DNA from: Amycolatopsis rubida
Lineage (GTDB): Bacteria > Actinomycetota > Actinomycetes > Mycobacteriales > Pseudonocardiaceae
Assembly (NCBI RefSeq): GCF_900115345.1
Contig: NZ_FOWC01000010.1
Location: 186,001 to 250,000, forward strand
Length of the DNA stretch: 64,000 bases
Reading direction: 5' to 3'
The notes under the pieces were generated by a model, which saw only the letters and a list, made by a program, of their open reading frames with translations, did no database searches and was not told where the DNA came from. Shown here one piece after another: positions 1-8,442 of the stretch. Every line of letters starts with the position of its first letter. The stretch's first letter is position 1. The translations under genes and the position numbers were made by a program.

Positions 1-15
1 ACTCGCACGCACGCC

Positions 16-56
16 GGCGGCATCCGGCCCGGCTGGGGGTCGGACCGGATGCCGCC
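16..56. terminator. Perfect 12-bp inverted repeat ahead of the VirB4-like gene
   Basis: GGCGGCATCCGG (16-27) pairs perfectly with CCGGATGCCGCC (45-56) across a 17-nt loop. There is no T-run after the stem, as is common for actinobacterial terminator-like hairpins. It probably ends a gene left of the window; an attenuator for the operon starting at 108 is an alternative. Confidence 0.4.
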
Positions 57-107
57 ATCTCACATTTCGTTGCCGCACCAGCAGTTCACGCGATCAGGGG
101 GAACGCG

Positions 108-1664
108 ATGAATCTGTTCGGCCGGCGCGCTGCACGCGCCGTCACCGATCCCGACCACGCCGACGGCGGTCTCGTCATTCCGCAGACCGTCGCCGACGCC
201 ACGCTGCGCCATCAGCCCGAGCGCAGCGACCCGCTCGCCGAGCTGCGTGCACTGCCCGTCCCGCCCGCGCGCGGCTGGGCGGTGCCCCAGGGCGGACGCG
301 ACCACCACGTCGGCTCGGCCGCGCTGTGGCAGGGCACCACCACGCAGCTGGCCGGTTTGTATCCGTTCGTCGGCGGGTCCGGCGCGCGGGTTCGGGGCGT
401 CCCGATCGGACACGACCTGCACACCCACGAGCCCATCGGCCTCCACCCCGGGGACTGGCTGAAAACCGGTCTCATTTCCAACACGGGGCTGTGGGTTCAA
501 GCGCAGCCGGGGGTCGGGAAAAGCGCGTTCGCGAAACGGCTCGGGACCGGGCTGTGCGCGTTCGGCTGGATGTTCTTCTGCCCGGCGGATGTGAAAGGGG
601 AATACACCGCCCTGGTCCGCCGCCTCGGCGGCACCGTGATCAAGATCGGGCGCGGGCACGACGCGATCAACCCGCTCGACCCCGGCCCGCTCGGCGCGCT
701 GCTCGCGACCACCGTCGGCCGCGAACGCGACGCCCTGCGCGAATCGATCCGCGCCCGCCAGACCTCGCTGCTGGAGGGCCTGCTGCTGCTGGAGCTGGAC
801 CGCCCGCCGACGCCGACCGAGCGCAACCTCGTCTCCCGGGCCATCGACTTGGCCACCGACGCCGCCCCGGGCAACCAGCCCACCATCCCGGACGTGCGCG
901 CGGTGCTCGACCAGGCGCCGCAGCCGCTGCTGTCGGCCGCGCGGATCGGCGACAGCCGGGAACGCTATTTCGACCTCGTCCGCGAAGTGCTCTCCAGCTT
1001 CGACCTGCTCGTCGACGGCCCGCTGCGCGGGCTGTTCGACCGGCGTTCCACCGCGCGCCTGGACCAGGATTCCCCGGCCACGTCGCTGGACATCTCCGTG
1101 CTGGACGAGGAAACCGACGAGGTCGTGGCCGCGGCGATGCTCTGCTCCTGGGCCTGGGGCGCGGCGATGATCGAGGCCCGCCAGGCCGGGCACGGCCGCA
1201 ACATCCTCTGGGTCCAGGACGAGCACTGGCGGGCGCTGCGCACCGGGTCCGGGCTGGTGGAGAAGTCCGACCGGCTGACCCGGCTCAACAGGCACAAAGG
1301 CGTCGCCAGCGTCTATCTGACGCACTCCATGGACGACCTGGAAGCGCTGCCGTCCGAAGAGGACCGCGCCAAGGCGCGCGGCATCGCCGCCCGCTGCGCC
1401 ATCCACGTCTACGGCGGGCTCCCGGCCACCGAACTGCGCAGCCTGACGGTGTCGCTGTCCTCGCGCGAAGCCGACATGCTCTCCTCCTGGCAGTCGGCCG
1501 GCACGTGGGTTCCCGGGCAGCGCCATCCCGGACGCGGGCTCTACCTCGTCAAAGCGGGCGAGCGTGCCGGGCTGCCGGTGCGGATGAACCTCACCCCGCG
1601 CGAACTCGATCTGTACAACACCGATTCGGCGTTCGAGGCCGCGCCCCGTTCGGCGGTGGCGTGA
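108..1664 (+). CDS. VirB4/TraC-like T4SS ATPase
   Basis: A 518-residue cytoplasmic ATPase, probably energising assembly and substrate transport of the conjugative T4SS at the membrane. A Walker A motif (QAQPGVGKSA, about residues 131-140) is followed by a Walker B (NILWVQDE, about 365-372), an arrangement typical of VirB4/TraC/TraE proteins. At about 520 residues it is shorter than full VirB4 proteins (about 800), so the N-terminal part is reduced or encoded by an upstream gene outside the window. The ATG at 108 is preceded by AGGGGG at 7-8 nt. Its stop overlaps the VirD4 start (ATGA at 1664), implying translational coupling. The ATPase assignment is firm; the exact subfamily is inferred. Confidence 0.88.
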   Translation: MNLFGRRAARAVTDPDHADGGLVIPQTVADATLRHQPERSDPLAELRALPVPPARGWAVPQGGRDHHVGSAALWQGTTTQLAGLYPFVGGSGARVRGVPIGHDLHTHEPIGLHPGDWLKTGLISNTGLWVQAQPGVGKSAFAKRLGTGLCAFGWMFFCPADVKGEYTALVRRLGGTVIKIGRGHDAINPLDPGPLGALLATTVGRERDALRESIRARQTSLLEGLLLLELDRPPTPTERNLVSRAIDLATDAAPGNQPTIPDVRAVLDQAPQPLLSAARIGDSRERYFDLVREVLSSFDLLVDGPLRGLFDRRSTARLDQDSPATSLDISVLDEETDEVVAAAMLCSWAWGAAMIEARQAGHGRNILWVQDEHWRALRTGSGLVEKSDRLTRLNRHKGVASVYLTHSMDDLEALPSEEDRAKARGIAARCAIHVYGGLPATELRSLTVSLSSREADMLSSWQSAGTWVPGQRHPGRGLYLVKAGERAGLPVRMNLTPRELDLYNTDSAFEAAPRSAVA

Positions 1665-3547
1665 TGACCTCGCCCACCTCGCGCCGCCACGCCTCCGGCG
1701 CCACGCCGGTGCTCCCGTGGGTGATCGTCGGGCTGATCGGCTCGGTGTTCCTGCTCGGCGGCATGGTCTGGGTCGCCGCGCAGGCCGGTGCCGCTCCCGG
1801 ATTTCCCGTGCCCTCGCCCGGATCCATCCCCACCGCGCTGCGCCGTCCCGGGCTGACCGGCCTCATCGGTCCCGGCGGATCCGAGATCTGGTTCTGGATC
1901 GCCTTCGGCGCGCAGATCGCGGTGCTGCTCGCGGCCGCGATCACGGTCGCGGTGCTGATCGCGAAACGGGGACGGCCGCGCGACGGGCACCGGGCGATGA
2001 ACTCCGCCAAGGAATTCCGGGAACTGCAGCAGCCGGCCATGGCCAAACGCGCCCAGGGCCTGCGGCCCTCGCTCGCCGACGCCCGCCCGCGCGACCTCGC
2101 CCCCCGCCAGATCGGCGCGGCGCTGGGCGACATCGGCGGCCGGACCGTCTACAAGAGCCACGAGGACGTCGAGCTGGTGATCTGCGGGCCGCGCAGCAAC
2201 AAAACGAGCGCGAAAGTCGTCCCCGAGATCCTCAGCGCCCCCGGCACGGTGGTGGCCACGTCCAACAAGGGCGACGTGTGGGCGCTCACCGCGGGCCTGC
2301 GCGCGCTCGCCGGCGAGATCTATCTCTTCGACTGCAACCACATCACCTACCAGCCGCAGACGTTCTGGTGGTCCCCGCTCGCCGGAGTGTCCGATGTGGA
2401 GTCCGCCTCGCGGATGGCGGCGTACTTCATGCGCGAGGTCGGCGGCGGCGCGGGCGGCGGCACCGACCGCGCCGACCCGTTCTTCACGCCCGCCGCCGAG
2501 AAAACCTTGCGGCAGATCCTGCTCGCCGCGGCGGTGTCGGGGCATTCGCTGCGCGACGTCGTGCACTGGGTCTCGACCCGTTCCGACGAACCGGCGGTGC
2601 AATTGGACCGGCACGGCTTCGGCGGGCAGGGCGATTCGCTGCGCGCCACGCTGGAATTGCCGCCGGAAACCCGGGGCGGCGTGTACGAAGGCGTCGCCAC
2701 CGCCATTTCCTGTCTGGACTCCGAAGCGCTGCTGCGCTGGGTCACGCCGCCGCTGTCGTGGCAGGAAATACCCAAAGACCCCGGCCTGATCAGGGAATTG
2801 AACCTCTGGGACCTGATCACCCGGCCCGGGGACGCGCACCCGACGCTGTACCTGCTCACCCGCGAAGGACAGGGATCGGGCCGCCCGATCGTCGCGGCCA
2901 TGGTCGGCGAATTGTGCAACGTCGCATTCCGAGCGGCGGCCGCGAATGGCGGGCGCCTGGACCCTCCGATGACTCTGCAATTGGACGAAGCGGCCAACAT
3001 CGTCAGAATCCCAGAATTGCCCGGCTGGTATTCCTGGTTCGGGTCGCAATCGATCATGGTCACCACCGTTCTGCAGTCCCGCGAGCAAGGGCGATCGGTG
3101 TGGGGCAAGGAAGGTTTCGACGCGCTGTGGTCCGCGGCGACGATCAAGACGATCGGCGCCGGGATCGCCGACCCCGATTTCGCGGAGGACCTCAGCCGCC
3201 TGGTCGGCGACCACAAGGTCGAGGAAACCTCCAACAGCTACTCCAGCGGCGGCCCGTCCACCTCGCGCCAGCTGCACACCGAACGGATCCTCACCGCCGC
3301 CGACATCGCCGCGATGCCGCGCACCAACGCGCTGCTGATCACCTCCGGGCGCCGCCCCGGCATGCTGCGGCTGCGGCCCTGGTACGCCGAACCCGACGGC
3401 GAGGAGAAACGCCAGCTCGTCGAACTGTCCAAAGAGGCCACCGCGCAGATCCAGCAGTCGGCCATCGACTACCTCGGGCCCGACAACCCGGTCGCGAAAT
3501 CGCTGCGGCCCCCGGACGCCACCGCACAGACAAGGCCGCGGTCGTGA
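1664..3547 (+). CDS. VirD4/TraG-type coupling protein
   Basis: A 627-residue membrane coupling protein that should bring the relaxosome and protein substrates to the T4SS. Two hydrophobic segments lie near residues 16-38 and 75-99, followed by the nucleotide-binding domain. Its Walker A reads GPRSNKTS (175-182), with Asn where Gly is usual, and its Walker B is QLDEAAN (about 440-446), as in the TraG/VirD4/TraM-recognition family. The ATG at 1664 overlaps the stop of the VirB4-like gene and the stop overlaps the next start (GTGA at 3544). The unusual Walker A is the only odd point; the rest of the motor domain looks intact. Confidence 0.9.
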   Translation: MTSPTSRRHASGATPVLPWVIVGLIGSVFLLGGMVWVAAQAGAAPGFPVPSPGSIPTALRRPGLTGLIGPGGSEIWFWIAFGAQIAVLLAAAITVAVLIAKRGRPRDGHRAMNSAKEFRELQQPAMAKRAQGLRPSLADARPRDLAPRQIGAALGDIGGRTVYKSHEDVELVICGPRSNKTSAKVVPEILSAPGTVVATSNKGDVWALTAGLRALAGEIYLFDCNHITYQPQTFWWSPLAGVSDVESASRMAAYFMREVGGGAGGGTDRADPFFTPAAEKTLRQILLAAAVSGHSLRDVVHWVSTRSDEPAVQLDRHGFGGQGDSLRATLELPPETRGGVYEGVATAISCLDSEALLRWVTPPLSWQEIPKDPGLIRELNLWDLITRPGDAHPTLYLLTREGQGSGRPIVAAMVGELCNVAFRAAAANGGRLDPPMTLQLDEAANIVRIPELPGWYSWFGSQSIMVTTVLQSREQGRSVWGKEGFDALWSAATIKTIGAGIADPDFAEDLSRLVGDHKVEETSNSYSSGGPSTSRQLHTERILTAADIAAMPRTNALLITSGRRPGMLRLRPWYAEPDGEEKRQLVELSKEATAQIQQSAIDYLGPDNPVAKSLRPPDATAQTRPRS

Positions 3548-4305
3548 CCGCCCCGCCCGCAGGGCCGGGGCCGGACTCCCCGGACGAACCCGCCTGGCCC
3601 GCCGACGACACCGAACCGGCGACCCTCGCGCACCTGGCCGCGCTGGAACAGCGCGTCCGGCGGTGGCTGCGCTCGCTGGAGACCGAGCAGTTCCAGGTCA
3701 GCGGCGAGGTCGTCCTGATGCGCAACGCCGTCGAGATGGCCAACAACGGCCTGGACAACCTCGAAGACGGCCTGGCCGACATGAGCTACCAGTTCAGCAA
3801 CCTCTACGCGCAGATGCAGGCGGTGGCGTCAGCTCCTCCCGTCGGCCCCGCCGCCGCGGCCGAGGACGGACCCGCCGCGCCCGCACCGGAAACCAGCGGC
3901 GGAGGGAAGGACGGCGCGGGCTCCGCCGCCCCCGTCGCGCGGCCGTCGCCGGGCGCGCTGCACGCCTGGGTGACCGTCCACATCGCACCGATGGTCCGCA
4001 AGACCACCACGACCGGCGAGGGCGGCGGCATCCGCTGGTGCCGCCAATGGTGGCTGCACCACGACGCCGTCGAACGGTTCACCGCCCTGTACCTGGCCTT
4101 CGGCGAGTTGTCCGACTCGGACGAACCGTCCTGGCTCTCGGTGTACCTGCGCGACCACCTCGACCCGCACCTGGCCACGCTCACCAGCCCCTACGGGCCC
4201 TTCCACGCCTGCACCCCGAACCGGCACTCCGCCACCGTCGCCGAACTCGGCCACGACCCGGCGCCGCAACCGGGCGCCGACCCCGCCACCGGGAGGACAG
4301 CATGA
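3544..4305 (+). CDS. DUF4913-type plasmid protein
   Basis: A 253-residue protein with a coiled-coil-prone N-terminal half (about residues 30-95), an Ala/Pro-rich linker and a C-terminal block rich in Trp. That block, with W-V-T near its start, RWCRQWW, and later FHACTPNRHS, resembles the DUF4913 family common on actinobacterial conjugative plasmids. The family has no established biochemical role. The GTG at 3544 overlaps the VirD4 stop and its own stop overlaps the next ATG at 4302, so it is translated within the transfer operon. A role in T4SS assembly or substrate handling is a guess from position. Confidence 0.75.
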   Translation: MTAPPAGPGPDSPDEPAWPADDTEPATLAHLAALEQRVRRWLRSLETEQFQVSGEVVLMRNAVEMANNGLDNLEDGLADMSYQFSNLYAQMQAVASAPPVGPAAAAEDGPAAPAPETSGGGKDGAGSAAPVARPSPGALHAWVTVHIAPMVRKTTTTGEGGGIRWCRQWWLHHDAVERFTALYLAFGELSDSDEPSWLSVYLRDHLDPHLATLTSPYGPFHACTPNRHSATVAELGHDPAPQPGADPATGRTA

Positions 4306-5759
4306 CCGAACCCGAACAGCCGCCCGCGTTCCTGGGATTCGCCGGACGGCCCGTCCCCCCGCCGCCGCCGGAAACCTACGACTACGACGGCTACGACGCC
4401 CCGGCGCCGGGCGAAACCGACGCCGTCGAGACCCACTTCCACGACGTCGGGAAGGCCGACGGCGACTTCCTCGCCGACCAGATGACCCGGATGCACCGCG
4501 ACCTGAATTACCGGCCGTTCGACCTGGATGCCGAGATCGACCGCTACGACCCGCAGCAGAACTGGGCCACCGGCATCGAGCCCGAAGACCACACCTGGCT
4601 CTACACCTCCGCGCTGATCGGCCGCCTCGCGCACCGCGCGGACCTGCTGCGCGAACTGAACCGGAACGACAGCGAACCGTCCCCGTTCCTCGACCCCGCG
4701 CAGCACGCGCCGGAACTGGCCCGGCTGCGCGACCAGACCCGCGATCTCTCCGCACCGATGGAGCTCGCCGACCGCTTCGACGACGTCGTCCGAAAACTCG
4801 CGGAGAACACCGGTCGTCCTCTGCCGTGGCGGCTGGAACAGGACGACCGGCGCCGGGAGTGGGCGGTGCGCGACCACGCCGCGATGGAAGACCTGACCGC
4901 CGCGATCGACCACTACCAGCTCCACCTCGCCCTGCCCTGGCTGCATTCGGACAACCCCGCCGAGCAGAGCGCCGAACGCGACCGCCGCACCGCCCGCGTC
5001 GCCGCCCTCGACACCCAGAACCACATCCTGGTGGAATACCTCACCGCCGACCGCGCACAGGTCGTGCAAGCGCTGCTGCCGGACTCCTCGACCCGCTGGA
5101 ACCTCTACGCCCTGACGTCGCTCCCGGACCCGCCGGCTCCCGACAGCCTCGTGTTCCGGCAGCTGAAAACCGCCGCCGACGAACTGCTCACCGCGCTCCT
5201 GCACCCCGCCGCGCGCGCCGACGCCGCGACCGTCGGCCCGCTGGCCGACCGGCTCGCCGAACTGCGCGAGCGCGACCCCGCCCTGGTGCGGGAACTGCCG
5301 CCGCTGCAGGCCGGGCTGGTCCGCAACGCCCACATCGTCCAGGCCCGCGCACGGGGCGAGAACGACCAGTCCGCCGCCCCCGTTCGCCCACCCGCGCCCG
5401 AACGCGACCAGGCCGCGCGGCCGGACGAGCAGCCGCGCCGCGGCGCGGCCCGGCAGGGCGCCGATCCGGTGCGCCGCGACGATGCCGCCCTCGATGCCTT
5501 CTTCGGAACCTTCCCGGAGCTACTGCCTCCCGACCGGCGCGAGGCAGTAGCGGAAAGCACTGGGGCACAGGAATTCCCGCGCGGCGACGGCGCCGGCCCC
5601 GTCCGCTTCGCCGGGCCGCACGGCGGTGCGCGCGACGCCGCCGACCCGACGCACGCCCCGCGAGCACCGGTCACGCCCGCGCGCGCCGCGCGGCCGGGCA
5701 CCGCCGCGAGCCGCCACGGCGGACCCGCGCACCCGCCAGGCACGGGCCGGGCGCGATGA
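4302..5759 (+). CDS. Array paralogue 1 (basic-tail family)
   Basis: A 485-residue protein of unknown function, the first of six tandem paralogues. The N-terminal domain begins with PAFLGFAGRPVP, followed by a conserved block with RPFDLDAEIDRYDP and YTSALIGRLAHRADLLREL (about residues 65-120). A central module (about 200-280) contains AAIDHYQ, ARVAALDTQN and QVVQALLPDS and occurs once here. A disordered linker ends in the tail RPGTAASRHGGPAHPPGTGR-AR. The ATG at 4302 overlaps the upstream stop, with GGGAGGA before it. No enzyme motif was seen. The basic Arg-ended tail next to a T4SS suggests a secreted substrate; this is inference. Confidence 0.8.
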   Translation: MTEPEQPPAFLGFAGRPVPPPPPETYDYDGYDAPAPGETDAVETHFHDVGKADGDFLADQMTRMHRDLNYRPFDLDAEIDRYDPQQNWATGIEPEDHTWLYTSALIGRLAHRADLLRELNRNDSEPSPFLDPAQHAPELARLRDQTRDLSAPMELADRFDDVVRKLAENTGRPLPWRLEQDDRRREWAVRDHAAMEDLTAAIDHYQLHLALPWLHSDNPAEQSAERDRRTARVAALDTQNHILVEYLTADRAQVVQALLPDSSTRWNLYALTSLPDPPAPDSLVFRQLKTAADELLTALLHPAARADAATVGPLADRLAELRERDPALVRELPPLQAGLVRNAHIVQARARGENDQSAAPVRPPAPERDQAARPDEQPRRGAARQGADPVRRDDAALDAFFGTFPELLPPDRREAVAESTGAQEFPRGDGAGPVRFAGPHGGARDAADPTHAPRAPVTPARAARPGTAASRHGGPAHPPGTGRAR

Positions 5760-5797
5760 CGACCGCACCGACGGCACTGAAGGGGAGGACCGCATGA
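5756..5797 (+). other. Junction mini-ORF 1 (13 codons)
   Basis: ATG at 5756 overlaps the stop of paralogue 1, and the mini-ORF stop (TGA) overlaps the ATG of paralogue 2 at 5794. It would encode MTTAPTALKGRTA and contains the GGGGAGGA ribosome site of the next gene. The same arrangement recurs at the following junctions. It may be a reinitiation relay or just a duplicated spacer. Confidence 0.4.
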
Positions 5798-6750
5798 CCC
5801 AGCCCGGCTACGAGGTGGCGTTCGAGGGATTCGCCGGCTGGCCTGTTTTCGAGTACACGGCCTGGCTGCGCAACCAAGCGGAGTTCGCCGACGCCGGCAT
5901 CGACGACTACTACATCCGCCTCAACGGGACCTGGCACGCCGACTTCGCGACCGAGCAACTGCTGAGGATGCGGGACATCCCGGATTGGCGGCCGTTCGAC
6001 CCGCAGGCCGAGGTCCAGCGGTACAACCCTGAACCCAGACACGCGCAGGGCACACAAGCCGAGCACGACCTCGCCCACTACACCTCGGCCTTCATCGACC
6101 GCCTTGCCCAGAAGGCCGAGCTGCTCCGCGACGTGCAACAGGGCCGCCCCGTCCCCGCACTCGACGTCGCCGAGGAACTGGAGGCTCCCGACCGCGGCGA
6201 GCGCATCCGCAAGCACGCCGCCGTGCTCCCGGCCGCGGACGTGCGGGCCGTCGCCGACGAACTCGACGACCTCGCCCGCGCCCTCTCGCACAAGACGGGC
6301 GTGCGGCTGCCGCGGGCCCTGTCCGAGAAGGAGCGCGGCCGGGAGCAGGAGACGCAGGACCGCGCGCAGGGCGAGAACGACCGGCCCGCACCCGTGACGG
6401 CCGGCGCCGAGCTGGAACGCCGGCTCGATGCCGCCCTCGACGCCGGTTTCGGCCGCGTCGCGGAGATGCGCCCGAACGGAACGCTGCGGTGGACGAGGCA
6501 GCCCCTCGCCGAGCGCGCCCGCGCTGCTCTGCGGAAGGACGCGCTCGGCAACGACCGCCTGCTCAAAGCGCTCCTGCGCAGCTTCCCTCCCGACCGAGAC
6601 GGCGCCCAGGACGCCGCCGCTGCGGATGCCGCCGGGCCGGCGCAGACCCCGCAGGAACCGGCCAAGCCCGCGCGCGCCGCGCGGCCCGGCACCGCCGCCA
6701 GCCGCCACGGCGGACCAGCGCACCCGCCGAACACGGGCCGGGCGCGATGA
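5794..6750 (+). CDS. Array paralogue 2 (basic-tail family)
   Basis: A 318-residue member of the array. The N terminus has AFEGFAGWPV, then RPFDPQAEVQRYNP and YTSAFIDRLAQKAELLRD (about residues 68-112) and a helical block LPAADVRAVADELDDLARAL-like (about 145-185). The central ALDTQN-type module present in paralogues 1 and 3-5 is missing, so this is a short form. It ends in the tail RPGTAASRHGGPAHPPNTGR-AR. The ATG at 5794 has GGGGAGGA about 6 nt upstream. Function is unknown; neighbours are paralogues on both sides. Confidence 0.78.
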   Translation: MTQPGYEVAFEGFAGWPVFEYTAWLRNQAEFADAGIDDYYIRLNGTWHADFATEQLLRMRDIPDWRPFDPQAEVQRYNPEPRHAQGTQAEHDLAHYTSAFIDRLAQKAELLRDVQQGRPVPALDVAEELEAPDRGERIRKHAAVLPAADVRAVADELDDLARALSHKTGVRLPRALSEKERGREQETQDRAQGENDRPAPVTAGAELERRLDAALDAGFGRVAEMRPNGTLRWTRQPLAERARAALRKDALGNDRLLKALLRSFPPDRDGAQDAAAADAAGPAQTPQEPAKPARAARPGTAASRHGGPAHPPNTGRAR

Positions 6751-6788
6751 CGACCACGCCGACCGCGATCCCGGGGAGGACCGCATGA
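6747..6788 (+). other. Junction mini-ORF 2 (13 codons)
   Basis: ATG at 6747 overlaps the stop of paralogue 2 and the TGA overlaps the ATG of paralogue 3 at 6785. It would encode MTTTPTAIPGRTA. Sequence and spacing match the junction at 5756. Confidence 0.4.
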
Positions 6789-8407
6789 CCCAGCCAGACG
6801 AGGAACCGGCGTTCCAGGGGTTCGCCGGCTGGCCCGTTCCCGAGCCCCCGGGCTGGGGGCGCGACTACGACCCGTTCGAGTCCCCGGCCGATCCCGGCGA
6901 TTTCTTCCTCGGCGTCGGCGTCGACCACGCCGACGCCGCGGCGGACCAGCTGATGAGGGCGCGGCGGATACCGGGATTCCGGCCGTTCGACCCGGACGCC
7001 GAGGTCCGGCGGTACAACCCCGAGACCGAGTACCTCTACGGCGACGAACCCGTGGACAGCATCGGCCTCTACACCGGAGCCTTCGTCGGCCGCCTGGCCT
7101 GGGGAGCGGAGGTTCTGCGGGACCTGCACCGAGGCGACGACACCGCGCTCGCGGCCGAAGACGGAGAGATGCACGGGCCGGAGAAGGCCCGCCGCCTCCG
7201 CGCGTTCGTCGCCGAGTTCCCCGCCGCCGACGTGCACGCGGTCGCCGACGGACTCGAGTCCCTCGCCCGAGCCCTGACGCGCAAGACCGGTGCCCAGTTG
7301 CCGCCGCCGCTGGCCGAGAAAGACCGCCGCACGAACCAGGAATACGCGGACCGCGCCCGGCTGACCGAGCTGTCCGCGGCGATCGACCGGTACAGCGAGC
7401 AACAGGCCATGCCGTCGCCGAGCACGGCGAGCGGCGCCGAGCAACGCGCCGGGCTCGGCCGCCTCGCGGCCCGCGTCGCCGTCCTCGACACGCAGAACCC
7501 GCACCTGCTGGCCAGCCTCGATCCCGGCCGCGCCCGAGTCGTGCGCGACCTGCTGCCGGGGGCGGCCGCCCGTGAACACCGCGCCGACTGGCCGCCGCCC
7601 CTGCCCCAGGAACTCGCCCCTCACGAGATGGTCGCCCGGCCGCCGGATCTCGACAGGTCGGCCCGAATCAAAACCCTCCTCGACACGCTTCGGCAGGGAT
7701 TGCGCGAACGGGGAATCCCGGCCCTCGACCAGCTCGTCAACGGCGAGTCCGTCACCGAACCACCCTGGCGATGGCAGCGTCGCGACCTTCCCGAGGAACT
7801 GGGGAAGGGGCAGGCTCTCCAGCCAGCCGGACGCGGCCTCCGGGAGCAGGAGACCGCGGACCGCGCCGGGCTGGACGCACTGGTCGCCGCGATCAACGAG
7901 TTCCGCGCACACCAGGACAGACCTTTCCCGTCCTCGGCCGCCGGCGGCCAGATGCTCGCCGAACGCGTCCAACGCGATCGCCTGGCGGCCCGCGTTACCG
8001 CCCTCGTCGCGCAGAACCCGCATCTGCGGGCCAGTCTCCGCTCCGAACACGCCGCGATCGTGGGGTTGCTGCTGATGGAGTCGGCTCACCGCGAGAACCC
8101 ACTCTCCGTCGAAATGTCGCCTACGGGCGAACTCGTGCGCCGGGTCAGGCCGGCACGCACCCTCGGCGGCCCGCCGGAGCACGGCGACAACCGAGCGGCG
8201 ATCAGCACGCCGGATCTGGAGAACGAGGCTCCGCACCAGGTCTTCGGGCAGGACAAGGGCACAACGCCGGCCCACCCCGGCGAGCAGGCCGACGCCGAAC
8301 CGGCTCCAGCCCAGCCGCACCAGGCCACCCGGTCGCGCGACGCACGACCGGGCACCGCCGCGAGCCGCCACGGCGGCCCCGCCCAACCGCCAGGACGGGC
8401 GCGATGA
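6785..8407 (+). CDS. Array paralogue 3 (basic-tail family)
   Basis: A 540-residue member of the array. PAFQGFAGWPVP starts the N-terminal domain, with RPFDPDAEVRRYNP and YTGAFVGRLAWGAEVLRDL following. The ADVHAVADGLESLARAL helical block precedes two copies of the central module: one with LSAAIDRYSEQ, ARVAVLDTQNPHLLASL and EHRADWPPP, and a more divergent one with LVAAINEFRAHQ and ARVTALVAQNPHLRASL. The tail RPGTAASRHGGPAQPPGR-AR closes the protein. Two modules make it longer than paralogues 1, 2, 5 and 6. The ATG at 6785 follows GGGGAGGA. Function unknown. Confidence 0.78.
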   Translation: MTQPDEEPAFQGFAGWPVPEPPGWGRDYDPFESPADPGDFFLGVGVDHADAAADQLMRARRIPGFRPFDPDAEVRRYNPETEYLYGDEPVDSIGLYTGAFVGRLAWGAEVLRDLHRGDDTALAAEDGEMHGPEKARRLRAFVAEFPAADVHAVADGLESLARALTRKTGAQLPPPLAEKDRRTNQEYADRARLTELSAAIDRYSEQQAMPSPSTASGAEQRAGLGRLAARVAVLDTQNPHLLASLDPGRARVVRDLLPGAAAREHRADWPPPLPQELAPHEMVARPPDLDRSARIKTLLDTLRQGLRERGIPALDQLVNGESVTEPPWRWQRRDLPEELGKGQALQPAGRGLREQETADRAGLDALVAAINEFRAHQDRPFPSSAAGGQMLAERVQRDRLAARVTALVAQNPHLRASLRSEHAAIVGLLLMESAHRENPLSVEMSPTGELVRRVRPARTLGGPPEHGDNRAAISTPDLENEAPHQVFGQDKGTTPAHPGEQADAEPAPAQPHQATRSRDARPGTAASRHGGPAQPPGRAR

Positions 8408-8442
8408 CGACCACGCCGACCGCACGGGGGAGGACCACGTGA
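8404..8442 (+). other. Junction mini-ORF 3 (12 codons)
   Basis: ATG at 8404 overlaps the stop of paralogue 3; the TGA overlaps the GTG of paralogue 4 at 8439. It would encode MTTTPTARGRTT, one codon shorter than the previous two mini-ORFs. Confidence 0.38.
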
